From NCBI GenBank assembly GCA_013416795.1, contig RQSC01000626.1:52506-103540 (forward strand): 51,035 nt of DNA, in the 5' to 3' direction. The notes beneath the pieces were generated by a model. It searched no databases. It worked only from the letters and a program-made list of their open reading frames with translations, and was not told where the DNA came from. Below, in pieces: positions 10,401 to 20,327 of this stretch. Both the position numbers and the translations under genes were made by a program. The DNA comes from Prasinococcaceae sp. CCMP 1430 (taxonomy: Eukaryota; Prasinodermophyta; Palmophyllophyceae; Prasinococcales; Prasinococcaceae). Positions within the stretch are counted from its first letter, which is position 1, and the number at the start of each line of letters is the position of its first letter.

Positions 10401-11497
10401 CGCGCGCAGCCAAGGCAGGTAGCACCTGCGCGATGTGCGGGCCGAAGCGCGCTCCAACCGTGCGCGCGATTGCGCCGATGAGCGTGACGCGGATGTTGAC
10501 CGCCATGGTGCTACCGGCGCTCGCGAGCCCACCCATGGCATCGCCCACGATGCTTGCGAGGGTTTGGTCGGGCACATGTGCCGACAGCGCCGCCAGGCAA
10601 TTCGCCGCGCGCTTGCGCATGGGTGCGCGGCCCGCATCAAGCAGCGGCGTGATGGTCGCGCGCGTGTCTTCGAGCTCCGCAGCGAGGACACTTCCAAACT
10701 TCTCCAGCAGCAGGTGCAGCACGTCGAGGCACTCGATGAGCGCATTGGCCGCCATGCCATCGCTCGAGGCTGCGCCGCAGAGCGGCGCGAGCAATGTCTT
10801 CGGCACCACGCTGTGCTGGTCGGCGGGCATCTCGGTGAGCACTGTCTTGAGCGCGATCGCGCACGCGTCCGAGCGCTGCTCCTTGCCCGAGACGAGACCC
10901 TCGCACAGGCTCTTCGCCATGAGTGCCACAACCGCATCGTCCGCATTGCGCGACAGGGGCGCAAGACACTTGACGGCAAGCGCAGAGACGTCGCCGCTGG
11001 TGTCTTCGAGCCTCGCGAGCAGCTGCTCGAGGATCCGGCGCTCGGTGGGTGCGTCGAGCGCGACGCTGCCGCTGTTGAGCTCCACCAGCAGGTCGCTCGT
11101 TGCCATGTACCTGAAGTCTTTGTCATGCGATCCGATCTGTGCGCATTGCATGCGGCGCGCGCGATCGGCCGCCGCGATCATCGGGCGCGCAGGCGAGGCA
11201 CGACGGAGCGTGCCGTCGTGCGGTTGTCAGCGGCGGTCGTCAGCAGCCGGCGCGCACGAAACGAAACGCGCACAAGTGCGTAGGCGCCTGCAATGCGCGC
11301 GGCGCGGCGGCGCCCCATCGCGATCTGACTCGCGGCAGGCGGCGCGTGGCGACTCCCCAGCAGCCGCGCACGCAGCCACCACCGGGGTGCCGCGCCCAAC
11401 CCCACCACCACTCCATCTCCGCCCCTGTGCGGCGCGCGCGCGGCCGCCCCGCCCGCACCTTGTCCAGGATCTCGCGGATCCTCGCCCCCGACGGCAT
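7411..11497 (-). CDS. CAND1: CAND1 (cullin-associated NEDD8-dissociated protein)
   Basis: Two exons: 11459-11497 (MPSGARIREILDK) and 7411-11136 (from IGSHDKDFRYMATSDLL), together 1254 residues, close to the roughly 1230 of other CAND1 proteins. CAND1 wraps around unneddylated cullins and exchanges substrate receptors of SCF-type ubiquitin ligases. The whole protein is HEAT repeats. Diagnostic features are the N-terminal DKDFRYMATSDLLVEL, VKCLAPL, the acidic loop DGDDDDYEDDEGDYSDDEDTSWKVRRASAR near residue 320, and the C-terminal repeats with [26 protein letters not shown]. The intron starts GTGCGG, has CTGAC (GTCAG on plus at 11226-11230) and ends CAG. Nothing in it looks degenerate. The gene converges with FTRV, with only 172 bases between their stops. 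Confidence 0.97.
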
Positions 11498-12819
11498 GGC
11501 CGCAGCCGGCCGCCTCGGCGGCCTCCTCGGCCTCCTCTCCCGGCTCTGCCACCGAGAGCCGCTGCCAGCGGCCTTGCACGGCCTCGGGCGCCGACCCTCC
11601 CACCCACACCCCCCGCCTCCGGTCGCCTCGCTGCGCCGCGCCGCGCCGCGTGCGGGGCGTGTGGCGGCGGCGCTGTGCACGCGCGCGCGTGAGGCGTTTT
11701 GTCAGTTGTTTTTTCCTTGTGTTTATGTGTGCATTGCAGCAGGTGGCGTTTGATGGCGCTTCGCGCAATCATGGCTTATTACATGCAACGGCGGAGTTGG
11801 ACGGGGGCCGCGTGGCGCTCGGCCGGATGATCGCGGCACGCACCGACTCTTTGCTGCACGGTGTATGCAACTTGCCACATGTTTCCTAGCAATCTTGGAC
11901 TCACAGTTTGCGCGTCTCAAGGAGCATGCACACAAGGCCTGGTCTTGTAGCACGTGGTGGCCCCACGCGCGCAAAGGTTTCGCGGTGATCGCGGACAACA
12001 CCCAGTAGACGCACTCGCGCAACCGGATTCGAGCTGGCGGGCGGAGCTCAACTGGTGCCATCCACCGGTCGGACTGCTGCCGAAGCTAAGCACACCGCTA
12101 TCAAGGATGCGATCCAAAGCAACATACAAACGGCGGTGGCTCTCCAACGGTCGATGGCTCATCCTGCCTCCGCGAGCTCGGTGCCCATGGGGAGTACCGC
12201 AGTGCCGAGCGCCGCCCGCCGCGCGGCGCGGCGATCTTTGTCGCCCAGAGACGCCGATTTCGACTTCGCCACGCCTTGCTCCGGCCGTGTGAGGTAGCTT
12301 TCGCGCAAGAAGTGGGCGCGCTCAAGCGCGCGACCAAGATAGGCGCGTGTGTGCTCGCTGACACCTGCCACACCGCCCGCCCACCGCGCGATCGCGCCCG
12401 CGAACGCAGGAAGTTCCTACCTCGTCGATGCAACGGTGCATCATCACGCAGTATGGTATCGTCCACCGGGCCTTGGGCGCGGCGGCGACACCCCTAGTGA
12501 AGCTGCAACGACGCCGCGCGCTGCTCTAGGCCGCGCTGAAGCAGTCGACAGAGTCAAGTTCCGCCACGAGGAGCCTTCCGTTCCGTGCGCGCACGCGCAT
12601 GCATTTTGATCACGGGCCCATTTCGCATGCCTTCTCATGGCCGTTTTTTTCGTCCACCGAACCGGTCGCGCCGACTCGCCGCTGACCGGAGCGCGTCCCG
12701 CGCCGGCGCCCGCCGAGTGCGCCGCAAGAGCAGCGCCTTCCCGCATACCCAGGTGTGTGGAAGCAGTGGCGTTGGCGGGTGGGGACGCTACTCCTGTGCG
12801 GACGTGCGGGCCGGTGGCG
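11498..12819. other. Long region without a supported gene
   Basis: About 1.3 kb between CAND1 and the RING gene. The left 200 bases should hold the CAND1 promoter. The stretch 11690-12300 is less GC-rich than its surroundings (for example CAGTTGTTTTTTCCTTGTG near 11702). A short open frame at 11989-12298 (plus) has an amphipathic segment but no ATG and no recognisable domain. The right part, from about 12590, is open in the RING gene frame and may be its 5' leader or an N-terminal extension starting at ATG 12637. Confidence 0.4.
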
Positions 12820-13906
12820 ATGGCGTCGGCTGTGGACAAGGCGAGGCTCATGCGCGAGCGGCAGGCGCGCTGGATGGCGCAGCGTGCGAGCGCGTGCGAG
12901 CGCGAAGGGGCGCTCGGAGAGCTCGGTGCACTGAACCTCGGCGGCGCGGCTGGCGGCGCCCGAGCGCCGGGCGGCGTTGGGGCACCAGACAGCGCGGCGG
13001 TGCTCGACCGCATCACCGCGAGGATCACAGAGCGGGTGCGCACGGACCTGAAGGTGCGCACGCGCGCGCTCGTACGCGTTGAACAGCGGCCGCTCGCGTG
13101 CATCCGCGCATTGCTGACCGGGCATGCAGGCCGAGCTCGCCGCGCAGGCACGCCAGTCGTTTGCGCGCGACGCCGCTGCCGGGGAGCTCGAGCTCGAGGG
13201 CGCGCTCGCCAGCGAGGTATCGCGCCAGCAGTGCCCCGTGTGCTTCGACCTCATGGCGCCGCCGGAGAGAACGCCCATGATGCTCTTTCCGTGCGGGCAC
13301 ACGTTCTGCGCGATGTGCATCAGCGCGCACATGAAGGCGCACCGAAAGGACACCTGCCCGTGTTGCCGCGAGAGCATCCAGGGGCAGGCGGTCAACCGCG
13401 CGCTGGTGGCCATCGTGGAGCGGTTGCTGTCGGAGCGGCCTGAGGTGGCGCAGGCCGTCGCCGAGGGTGTGCCTGGGGAGGGCGTGGACACGCGTGCAAG
13501 GGCGGCTCTGGGCTTGGGTGCGGGCACTGCCGCTGGCGACGCGGCGGCCAGTGGGCGGGGTGCAATCGTCGATGCGGTGGAGAGTGCCGAGCTGCGCCTG
13601 CGAATATTGACGGGCGAGCTCGAGAAGGCGCGCTCGGAGGCGTCGCGCGCCGCCGCCGATGCGGAGGCCGTCGCTGCGGCGGCGACGGCAATGGATGGCC
13701 TCGTCGCTGAGGCGAGGCGCAAAGTGGAGGATGCGCAGGCAGAGCTCGCGCTGGCCGAGTCGCACGCGGCGGCAGCGACCGAGCGCCGCGCTGACGCGCA
13801 GGCGCGCGCGGGGGAGGCGAGCGCGCGCGCCGCGCTCGTCGAGGGCACCATCGCAGGTCTCATCGCGGAGCTCGACAAAAACAGGCTGCTGCTCAGGGGA
13901 GTGTGA
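12820..13906 (+). CDS. RING-finger protein with C-terminal coiled coil
   Basis: Exons 12820-13053 and 13130-13906 (phase 0, 76-base intron with CTGAC at 13114 only about a dozen bases before CAG) encode 336 residues. A C3HC4 RING lies at about residues 109-155: CPVCFDL, then FPCGHTFCAMC, then CPCC, with HTF at the usual position. It should bind two zinc ions and recruit an E2, so a ubiquitin ligase is likely. The region before the RING (KARLMRERQARWMAQ) is charged. The last 110 residues (ELRLRILTGELEKARSEASRA onward) form an Ala/Glu/Arg-rich coiled coil ending in ELDKNRLLLRGV. Start: ATG 12820 gives MASAVDKARLMRERQ; an in-frame ATG at 12637 would add 61 poorly conserved-looking residues. No substrate can be named. 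Confidence 0.85.
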
Positions 13907-14283
13907 GCGCAAACTCCGCCCCACACGCGCGACCCGGGGCATCCACACAACGCATCGACGGCGACGGCGGACCGCGGCGGCGCTGAGCCGCTCGAGCCAG
14001 CGGCGCCGCCGCACCTCCCGCGCTCGAAGCTCCGCCTCGAGCGCCCCTCGCCCGTACTCGAGGCCGAGCACCTCGTGCGCGATATGGTTGCCAGCCCGCA
14101 CACACGCGCTCGCTCAGTGACTGTCACGGGGCCGCGACTAGGACTACGCTAATCATATAGAACCCTAATTATTTACCCTTAATCTGACTTTCAGCTCGAA
14201 GGCCCCCAACGGGGGTGTTGCGTGCGGGCGGGGGTCCGCGCGCGCCACAGGGCGCGAGCGGGGCACGTTGGCGGGCAACAGCG
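13907..14283. other. Intergenic region with CCCTAA motif
   Basis: Between two genes on the same strand. An AT-rich island at 14150-14190 contains GAACCCTAATTATTTACCC, a telo-box-like motif about 120 bases upstream of the next start codon. No gene was seen. Confidence 0.45.
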
Positions 14284-14982
14284 ATGGGGGCGCAGGTGAA
14301 GGTGTTCCTGTCCTCGGACGAGCGCCGCGAGCTGCTCAAGCTGGGGTACAAGCCCGACGAGGTCGACACGATGCGCGTGGAGATCGCCACCAAGCTCATC
14401 GCGGCGGGCACGAAGCGGCCGTTCGGCGCGCGCGAGATGCCCGACTCGTGGCGCAAGGTGAGGGTGCAAGCGCGCGCGTGAGAGAGCGGGGGTGAGGGAC
14501 GTAGAGAGGCATACGAAGCGGCTGGGGAGTGTCGTGCGCCATGTATCCACCACTGACGCGCGCTTTCCCTCGGGCACACACTTCGGGGCGCAGACTGGTG
14601 CGCGTCCGCGCAGCAAGGGCCCGTCGGTTGGCGCGCTGCTCTGCCGCGTGGCGCTCTTCCTCGGGCTGGCAGCGGGCGCAGTTGCCGGCGCCGTCGCGCT
14701 CGGTCTCATCGAATTGCCCCAGGTACGCACGCGCGCGCGGGCGTGGGCGCTTGTCCCGCCCCAACGTGCGCCGCCAACCCCGGGACCCCTCTGCGCTGGA
14801 CCAAGTGGAGCTGACGCAGCCTCCCGGCTCGCCCTCAAACTCTTCACCCGGCCCGCCCCTGCCTCACACGCGCTCCTGTCTCGCAGGGCCTCGCTGGCAG
14901 CGCCCCGCCGCCGCGCTCGCAGCGACAGTCGAGCTCGCGCTCGCGGGGCGGCGCCAGGCGGCCGCCGCAGCGCATCCTGTGA
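14284..14982 (+). CDS. Small single-pass membrane protein, unknown
   Basis: A three-exon model (14284-14457, 14594-14722, 14887-14982) joins in phase to 132 residues. Both introns have good signals: GTGAGG and GTACGC donors, CTGAC at 14553 and 14811, CAG acceptors. The N-terminal 58 residues read KVFLSSDERRELLKLGYKPDEVDTMRVEIATKLI, a soluble helical domain of unknown family. Exon 2 supplies one hydrophobic helix, ALLCRVALFLGLAAGAVAGAV. The C-terminal tail is short and strongly basic and Ser/Arg-rich (RSQRQSSSRSRGGARRPPQRIL). The layout suggests a small membrane-anchored protein; the LLKLGYKPDEV segment is the part most worth a profile search. I recognise no homologue, and the exact second acceptor (14593, with another AG shortly downstream) is a choice. 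Confidence 0.5.
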
Positions 14983-15174
14983 GCGCAACGGCCCTGGGTG
15001 CACCTCTCTCTAAGAAGTTCGACTAGAATAGCTGACAATAGTTGAGCCACACGGGTCGTGTGCGCGCATCCAGGCGCAGCTGAGCGCAGGCGCGCCACAG
15101 CGAGCTTCGCGACACGTGGCTACATCATGCCCTGAGACCGCGGTGTATTATCGCCCCGGAGCAGTCCACTACGC

Positions 15175-16230
15175 CTACGCCCAGCGCGAGCGCTTGGCGG
15201 ACGGCGAGATGGGTGGCGGTGGAGGCAACGGGAGCGAGGAAGGGAATCTCGCACCCCTCTCGCCCCCAACCTTCCCTTCACGCGGCCCGCCACCGCCTTC
15301 ATCGTCAAGCGCCTGCGATCCCGCACCCGCGTGCTCACCACCCCGTTGCTGCCGCTCCCGCTGCTGCTCTGCCGTGCCTACGTTGGCGGCGTGCCCTCGT
15401 GCGGCTGCGAGCGCCGCCGCTCGTGCGGCGTCCTCGGCACTGCCCGTTCCCGCCTGTGAAGCCGCGAGCGTCGCGGCGCGCGCGGCTCCTTCAGCAGGGG
15501 CAGCCGGCGCCTCAACGTCCCATCGCCGGCGCTTGGGCTTGGCCCCGGGCGCAAGCGGCTGCACTGGCGGCGGCGGCGGCGGCGGCGGCGCCACCTGCAC
15601 CGGCCCACGCGCTGGCGGCGGTGGCGGGACCATGCCGAGCGCAGGGGCTGCGGGCGGCACCCCCACGCTCGTTTGCCCCATGGCCGCCACAGGCGCACCG
15701 AGCTGCGGCACGCCCCACGCGCCTGCGCCGGCGGCCGGCCCAGGTAGTCCGCGCACGGGCGCCGCCGCCGCAGTCTTGCCCTCCGCAACGTCCTTCAAGT
15801 ACTTCCACAGGTCGCGCATGAAGCGCTTTGCGTTCTTCTCGAGAAATCCGCTCAGCGAAACTTGCATGACCTTGGGGTCGGGACCCTGCTTGCCGCCCTC
15901 CTGCAGCAGGCCCATGACCATCTCCTCCACGACGTCATCCTCCACACCCAGCGTATCCTTGAGCTTGGCCTCCACCCACACGCGCACGTCGTCGATGCGC
16001 GCCACGACCTTGCTGAAGTCGATCTGCGCGGGGCGCAGGGCGGGCGTCAGCACGTCGGCGCCGCGTCATCGTAGCCCGCGCGATCAGGGCCGAGCTCTCG
16101 CTGGAGGGCGATAGGAGCGCCCGCGCACCTTGGCGTCAAGCGCCGACGAGAACTGCGCCTTGTCGCGCAGCGCCGCCTGCGCCTTGTCGCGGAAGCGGGC
16201 GGTCGACGCGCCCGTGCCCTGGACGGGCAT
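15175..16230 (-). CDS. PWI-domain splicing coactivator, SRRM1-like
   Basis: Exons 16129-16230 (34 codons, ending SSALDAK) and 15175-16023 (from IDFSKVVARIDDVRVWVEAKL) encode 316 residues. The PWI domain spans about residues 20-125: RFRDKAQAALRDKAQFSSALDAKIDFSKV, then EDDVVEEMVMGLL, DPKVMQVSLSGFLEKNAKRFMRDLWKYL. This matches the N terminus of SRRM1/SRm160, which binds nucleic acid and couples splicing to 3'-end processing in the nucleus. The rest is a Pro/Ala-rich low-complexity tail with KPKRRRWD and a terminal SAKRSRWA. The long RS region of animal SRRM1 is absent, so this is a short version. The intron has CTGAC (plus 16046-16050). It shares a 151-base divergent promoter region with the reductase gene. 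Confidence 0.9.
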
Positions 16231-16381
16231 CGCGCGGCGCGGTGCGCGCGCGCCGCAAGCGCGCGCGTGCGCGCGCGCGCGCGGCGCCACACTCTGCGCG
16301 CGGGCGCCCCCGCCCCCCTCACTCCTCCCTCAGGCAGTCGAACCGGCCGACGGGACCGCGCGACCGCCCGAGGAGGGCGCG
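16231..16381. promoter_or_regulatory. Compact bidirectional promoter region
   Basis: Only 151 bases separate the ATG of the PWI protein (minus) from the ATG of the reductase (plus). It starts with a 60-base alternating GC tract (GCGCGCGTGCGCGCGCGCGC type, about 16240-16285) followed by a C-rich stretch CCCCCCTCACTCCTCCC. Both genes must draw their promoter from here or from inside each other. Confidence 0.5.
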
Positions 16382-17665
16382 ATGGCGGGGCAGGGGCGCG
16401 TGGGCTTCCTCGGCCTGGGCATAATGGTGCGCGGCAGCCGGGCCCGCGCGAGCGCGCGCGCGCACGAGTGAGCGCGCAAACGCCCTCGCACCCCTGATGC
16501 ACCTGCCCCCTCGCAACGCCCGGGCCTCGCGCTGACGCACCGGTGGCGCGCCACGCGCGCCCAGGGTGCCCGCATGGCCGAGGTCCTCGTCAAGTCGGGC
16601 CGCAACGTCACGGTGTGGAACCGCTCGGCCGCCCGCTGTGAGCCGCTCAAGGCCGCTGGCGCCTCCGTTGCTGCCGATGCTGCCGAAGTCACGCAGAGGT
16701 GAGCACACGTCGCAGCGCGGCTGCCTGCGCACCGAGCAAGTGGCGCGTAGCTTCAGCCCGCGAACGCGCCCGAATCCCTCTCGGACGCGCTCGGCTGCCG
16801 CGTGGCGCTGACGTCACGATGCACACCTCCCTTCACCCGCAGCTGCGACATCACCTTCGCCATGCTCTCCGATCCCGCCGCCGCCTCCGCGGTCGTCAAG
16901 GCCGCCGCGCCGGGCATGGGACCTGGCCGTACCTACGTGGACTGCTCGACCGTCGACGAAGCCACTGGCGAGAGCAGCGCGAGTGTGATAAGCGCGACGG
17001 GCGGCAAGTTCCTGGCGGCGCCTGTCAGCGGTGGATGGCGCGACGCTGCCAAGGGCGAGTTGCTGTTCATCTGCGGCGGCGAGAAGGCGGCCTTCGATGC
17101 CGCGTCGCCATTGATGGATGTGATGGGCGCGCAGTCGTGGCACACCGGCAAGACGCCCTCGCACGCGTCGCGCGCCAAGCTTATGCTGCAGATCATGATG
17201 GGCACCATGATTGGCTCACTGGCGGAGTGCTTGGCCCTGTCAAAGGTGCGGGGACACTTGCGCGAGAGCGCACGCGTGCGATGCATCCGGCTGCAATCGC
17301 GCTGACGCCAACTGCGAGGACCTCCTGTGTCCATCGCATACGCGAATCTATCCACGCGCACGCACGCGCACTCGCAGGCGAGCGGCGTGGACCAGACGAT
17401 GGTTTTGCAGATGTTGATGAAGGGCGCCATGGCCAACCCCCTGATCGGCGCCAAGGGCAAGCTCATGATTGAGGGCAAGTTCGACCCCAACTTTCAGGTG
17501 TACCTGCAGCAGAAGGACCTTCGCCTCGCACAGGCGCTCGCGGAAAAGGTGGAGGTCCCGGCGCCCATCACCGCCGCCGCCAACGCGCAGTACATCCGCG
17601 CCAAGCAGCTGGGCCTAGCAGACAACGACTTCGCTTCGGTGATCAAGGCCTACGAAAAGCCTTGA
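16382..17665 (+). CDS. Glyoxylate/succinic semialdehyde reductase (beta-HAD family)
   Basis: Four exons (16382-16426, 16565-16698, 16843-17245, 17378-17665) join to 289 residues, the standard length for GLYR-type enzymes. They reduce glyoxylate and succinic semialdehyde with NADPH. The Rossmann loop GLGIMG is split by intron 1 (GLGIM/GARMAEVLVKSG), followed by VTVWNRS, typical of NADP-binding members. Then come the substrate loop APVSGGWRDAAKGELLFICGG and the catalytic-lysine region SRAKLMLQIMMGTMIGSLAE. All introns have GTGCG/GTGAG donors, CTGAC (16532, 16808, 17302) and CAG acceptors. The start codon is 16382, and with no transit peptide a cytosolic enzyme is implied. Distinguishing it from 3-hydroxyisobutyrate dehydrogenase rests on length and the WNRS motif. 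Confidence 0.92.
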
Positions 17666-17721
17666 GCGCTGCGGTGCAAATTAACAAACGCTATTAACCT
17701 GAGAATGGCCACACGGGCTGC

Positions 17722-18895
17722 TCAGCGACAGTGCCTCTCCCACGCTGCTTGCGCCTCCTGATGAAGCACCGCGTGGCGTGCCGCGAGGACGTCGAGGGAT
17801 CTGTGGTAGCCGCCGCCGACGTAGCAAGCAACCGGCGCGCCCCAGGAGAGACACTTTTCGAGAACCATCTTTTCGCGCGCGCGCAATCCCTCGTCGCTCA
17901 CTTCCAATAGGCCCAGACTGTCGTCACGATGCACGTCCACACCTGCATCGTAGAGGACAACACAAGGGCGCGCAGCACCCAGAGCCTGCGGCAAGTACTT
18001 CTCCAGCGCAGCAGTGTACTCGCGGTCGCCCGCACCGGGAGGCAGCTCCACGTCCAAGTCACTAGGGTGAGGATTTGGCTTGCCCAGCAGCGGCCAATTG
18101 TCAGCGCAGTGGAGCGACATGGTGAACACCGACGGCGCACTGTCACCGCCAAGGATCGCGGCCGTCCCGTCGCCATGATGCACGTCGCAATCCACAATGA
18201 GGACGCGGCTGGCTTCGCCCGTAGCCAGAAGCTCAAGGGCGGTGATTGCAAGATCATTCACTGCGCAGAACCCCCCACCTCGGGACGCATGTGCATGGTG
18301 CGTCCCGCCTGCTGTGCTGCAGCTGACTCCGTGCTGCTCATGCATTTGTGGCCCGCGCGCGCGCGCGTACAGCAGTGGAGGTGGTACGGCGGGTTCCTGT
18401 CAGCGCCGTTCAAGAGTTAGAGCGTGCGTGCTCGCCGCTGTCCACGTCAGCCAGCATACAACACACCTGCATCGCGAGCCTGGCGGCGTGAAGCGTCCCC
18501 GCAGCCTCAGAGAAGGTGCGAGCCACCAGCGTCTCGCTCCAAGGCAAACCGACGCGCCTCCACTCGGCGGGTGGCCGCCGGCCGCTCATCGCGCGCGTTT
18601 CCTCCCATGCTGGCGCTGCCAGTGCGCCGCTGCGGAAAGCGTCGAGGTACTCTGGCGAGTGCGCTCGCTCCGCGGCGCCTGCCGGCAGTGGCGGTGGTCT
18701 CACGACCTGCGTCTCGTGGACAATGCCCTCAGCCAGCAGCAGCGAGTGGATGCGCTCGAACACGCCCATCGGAAAGCGATGAGCCGCGGGCCAGTCGGGC
18801 AGCCGCGCCGGCGCCGAGAAGAGGGGGTCGTGGACCAGCGGCGGCCCCCGCAGCGGCGCACCCAGTAGCCCGCGTGATGCACTTGCGGCGCGAGC
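17722..18895 (-). CDS. Histone deacetylase superfamily protein (AcuC/cyanobacterial-like)
   Basis: Two exons, about 18465-18895 and 17722-18316. Zinc-deacetylase motifs are intact: GGTHHAHASRGGGFCAVND, the metal-binding VDCDVHHGDGTA, a second metal aspartate in YDAGVDVHRDD, and the catalytic tyrosine in VGGGYHRS. The wording GGTHHA...GFCAVNDLAI and DLDVELPPGAGDREYTAALEKYL resembles the small bacterial/cyanobacterial deacetylase group more than class I-II nuclear HDACs, so acquisition from bacteria or a plastid source is possible. To keep frame, the donor must be CAGGT/GTGTTG rather than the nicer CAG/GTGTGT two bases earlier. The N terminus is unresolved: residues LVHDPLFSAPARLPDWPAAHRFPMGVF belong to the domain, yet the frame above them has no nearby ATG, so a tiny 5' exon is likely. 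It converges with the reductase, 56 bases apart. Confidence 0.87.
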
Positions 18896-19129
18896 CTGCA
18901 CGCGCCCCGCATGGCTCAGCGGCCGGCCAGCCGCGGCGAGCGCGGCACGGCCATGCGGCGGCGGTCGCCGAACGCATGCGCGGCGCGCGCGCTGTGGTGG
19001 CAGGCGGTCGCCGCGCGGGCGGCGTGTGGGAGCGCGCGCCGACAGCGCGTATCTCTGTTCGGTCGAGCGGGCGCCGTGCCACTCTGCGCACGCGGCCCTT
19101 GGAGGCCGCCGCGGCGTCGCACGCGCGCC

Positions 19130-20203
19130 ATGACGTCCGGGGATAGCCCTGCCGCGTCGGTGGAGGACTTCTTCGCATCGAGCCCACCGCTGCAGGACGG
19201 CGCGGCCGCGCGCGACGCGCTCGCCGCGTTCGTGGCGTCTGCGGCCGCCGCGCGTGCGCGCGTGGCGCTCGTGAGCTCGGGTGGCACGACGGTGCCGCTC
19301 GAGCGGCGCTGCGTGCGCTTCATCGACAACTTCAGCTCGGGTTCGCGCGGTGCTGCCTCCGCGGAGGCCTTCGTTCAGGCCGGCTACCGCGTCGTGTTCT
19401 TGCATCGCGGCGGCGGCCACTCGGCACGCCCATACGAGAGGCACCTACCGCGGGAGACGCTCGACATACTGGAGGCGGTGCAGAGCACGAGCGGCGACAC
19501 AGATGGGGGAGAGGGCGGCGGCAGCGGCGCAGGAAGCGACGTTGGCAGCCACGACGTGGGCGCGTCCGACGCGACCGTGCACGTCCGTGCCGAGTACGCC
19601 GCTGAGGCCGCCCGCGCGCTGCGCCGCCGCGATGCGGCCGTCGCGTCCGGCCAGCTGCTGCTGCTGCCGTACACGACGCTCTTCGAGTACTTGCAAATGC
19701 TACGCGCGTCGTGCGAGGCGCTCCGCCCGCTTGGCTCACGCGCAGTCACGTATCTCGCCGCTGCAGTAGCTGACTTTTACATCCCCTGGGATGCCATGGA
19801 GGAGCACAAGATCCAGTCGGGCGGAGGCAACGCGGGCGGGCTCAACCTGCAGCTTCATGCCGTGCCAAAGATGCTAGGCGAGCTGCGCCACGTGTGGGCA
19901 CCCCACGCGCTGTGCGTGAGCTTCAAGCTAGAGACGGACCCGGGCATGCTCGTCTCAAAGGCACGCTCGGCGCTCGATCGATACGACATGCACTGCGTGG
20001 TGGCCAATCTGCTCACCACGCGCTACCAGCGAGTTCTCATGTGCTCGCGTTTCGGCGGCAGCGGTGAGAGCAGCGAGCGATACGTCGAGCAGCCCATCGA
20101 ACGGAAGGAGGGCGGGGCAGAGCTTGAGGTGGCCATTATTGCACACGTCGCAGAGCTGCATGCGCGACACATAGCCGCAGATGGTGAGACCCTCTCGAGC
20201 TGA
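19130..20203 (+). CDS. PPCS: Phosphopantothenate-cysteine ligase (eukaryotic PPCS)
   Basis: Single exon, 357 residues from ATG 19130. The enzyme joins 4'-phosphopantothenate and cysteine, the second step of coenzyme A synthesis, in the cytosol. Conserved blocks: LVSSGGTTVPLERRCVRFIDNFSSGSRGAASAEAF (nucleotide site and dimer region), AGYRVVFLHR, YLAAAVADFYIPWDAMEEHKIQSG (substrate site), PKMLGELRHVWAPHALCVSFKLETDP and CVVANLLTTR. An acidic Gly/Ser-rich insert (about residues 120-145, GGEGGGSGAGSDVGSHD) is a lineage-specific loop. It is the monofunctional eukaryotic form, with no decarboxylase domain attached. The frame is open upstream for 70 codons, but the region is shared with the divergent deacetylase promoter and is not conserved. 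Confidence 0.95.
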   Translation: MTSGDSPAASVEDFFASSPPLQDGAAARDALAAFVASAAAARARVALVSSGGTTVPLERRCVRFIDNFSSGSRGAASAEAFVQAGYRVVFLHRGGGHSARPYERHLPRETLDILEAVQSTSGDTDGGEGGGSGAGSDVGSHDVGASDATVHVRAEYAAEAARALRRRDAAVASGQLLLLPYTTLFEYLQMLRASCEALRPLGSRAVTYLAAAVADFYIPWDAMEEHKIQSGGGNAGGLNLQLHAVPKMLGELRHVWAPHALCVSFKLETDPGMLVSKARSALDRYDMHCVVANLLTTRYQRVLMCSRFGGSGESSERYVEQPIERKEGGAELEVAIIAHVAELHARHIAADGETLSS

Positions 20204-20327
20204 CGCGCGCACATGATAATAATGCCACGGAGCACATCGCCGCTATCGCTATGTTGCCTCCTCCAAATGCGCGCAGAGCGCGGTCGCGCAGGCTCGCGAG
20301 CGTGAATCACCTATCACGCCAATCATA

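Noticed and set aside
11989-12298. Open plus frame with segment AKHTAIKDAIQSNIQTAVALQRSM
   Set aside because: No ATG, no clear acceptor with branch site upstream, no domain; composition could produce it. The opposite strand is open as well.
18911-19129. N-terminal extension of PPCS
   Set aside because: In-frame but Arg/Ala-rich without conservation, and it lies in the divergent promoter zone; ATG 19130 sits just before the domain.
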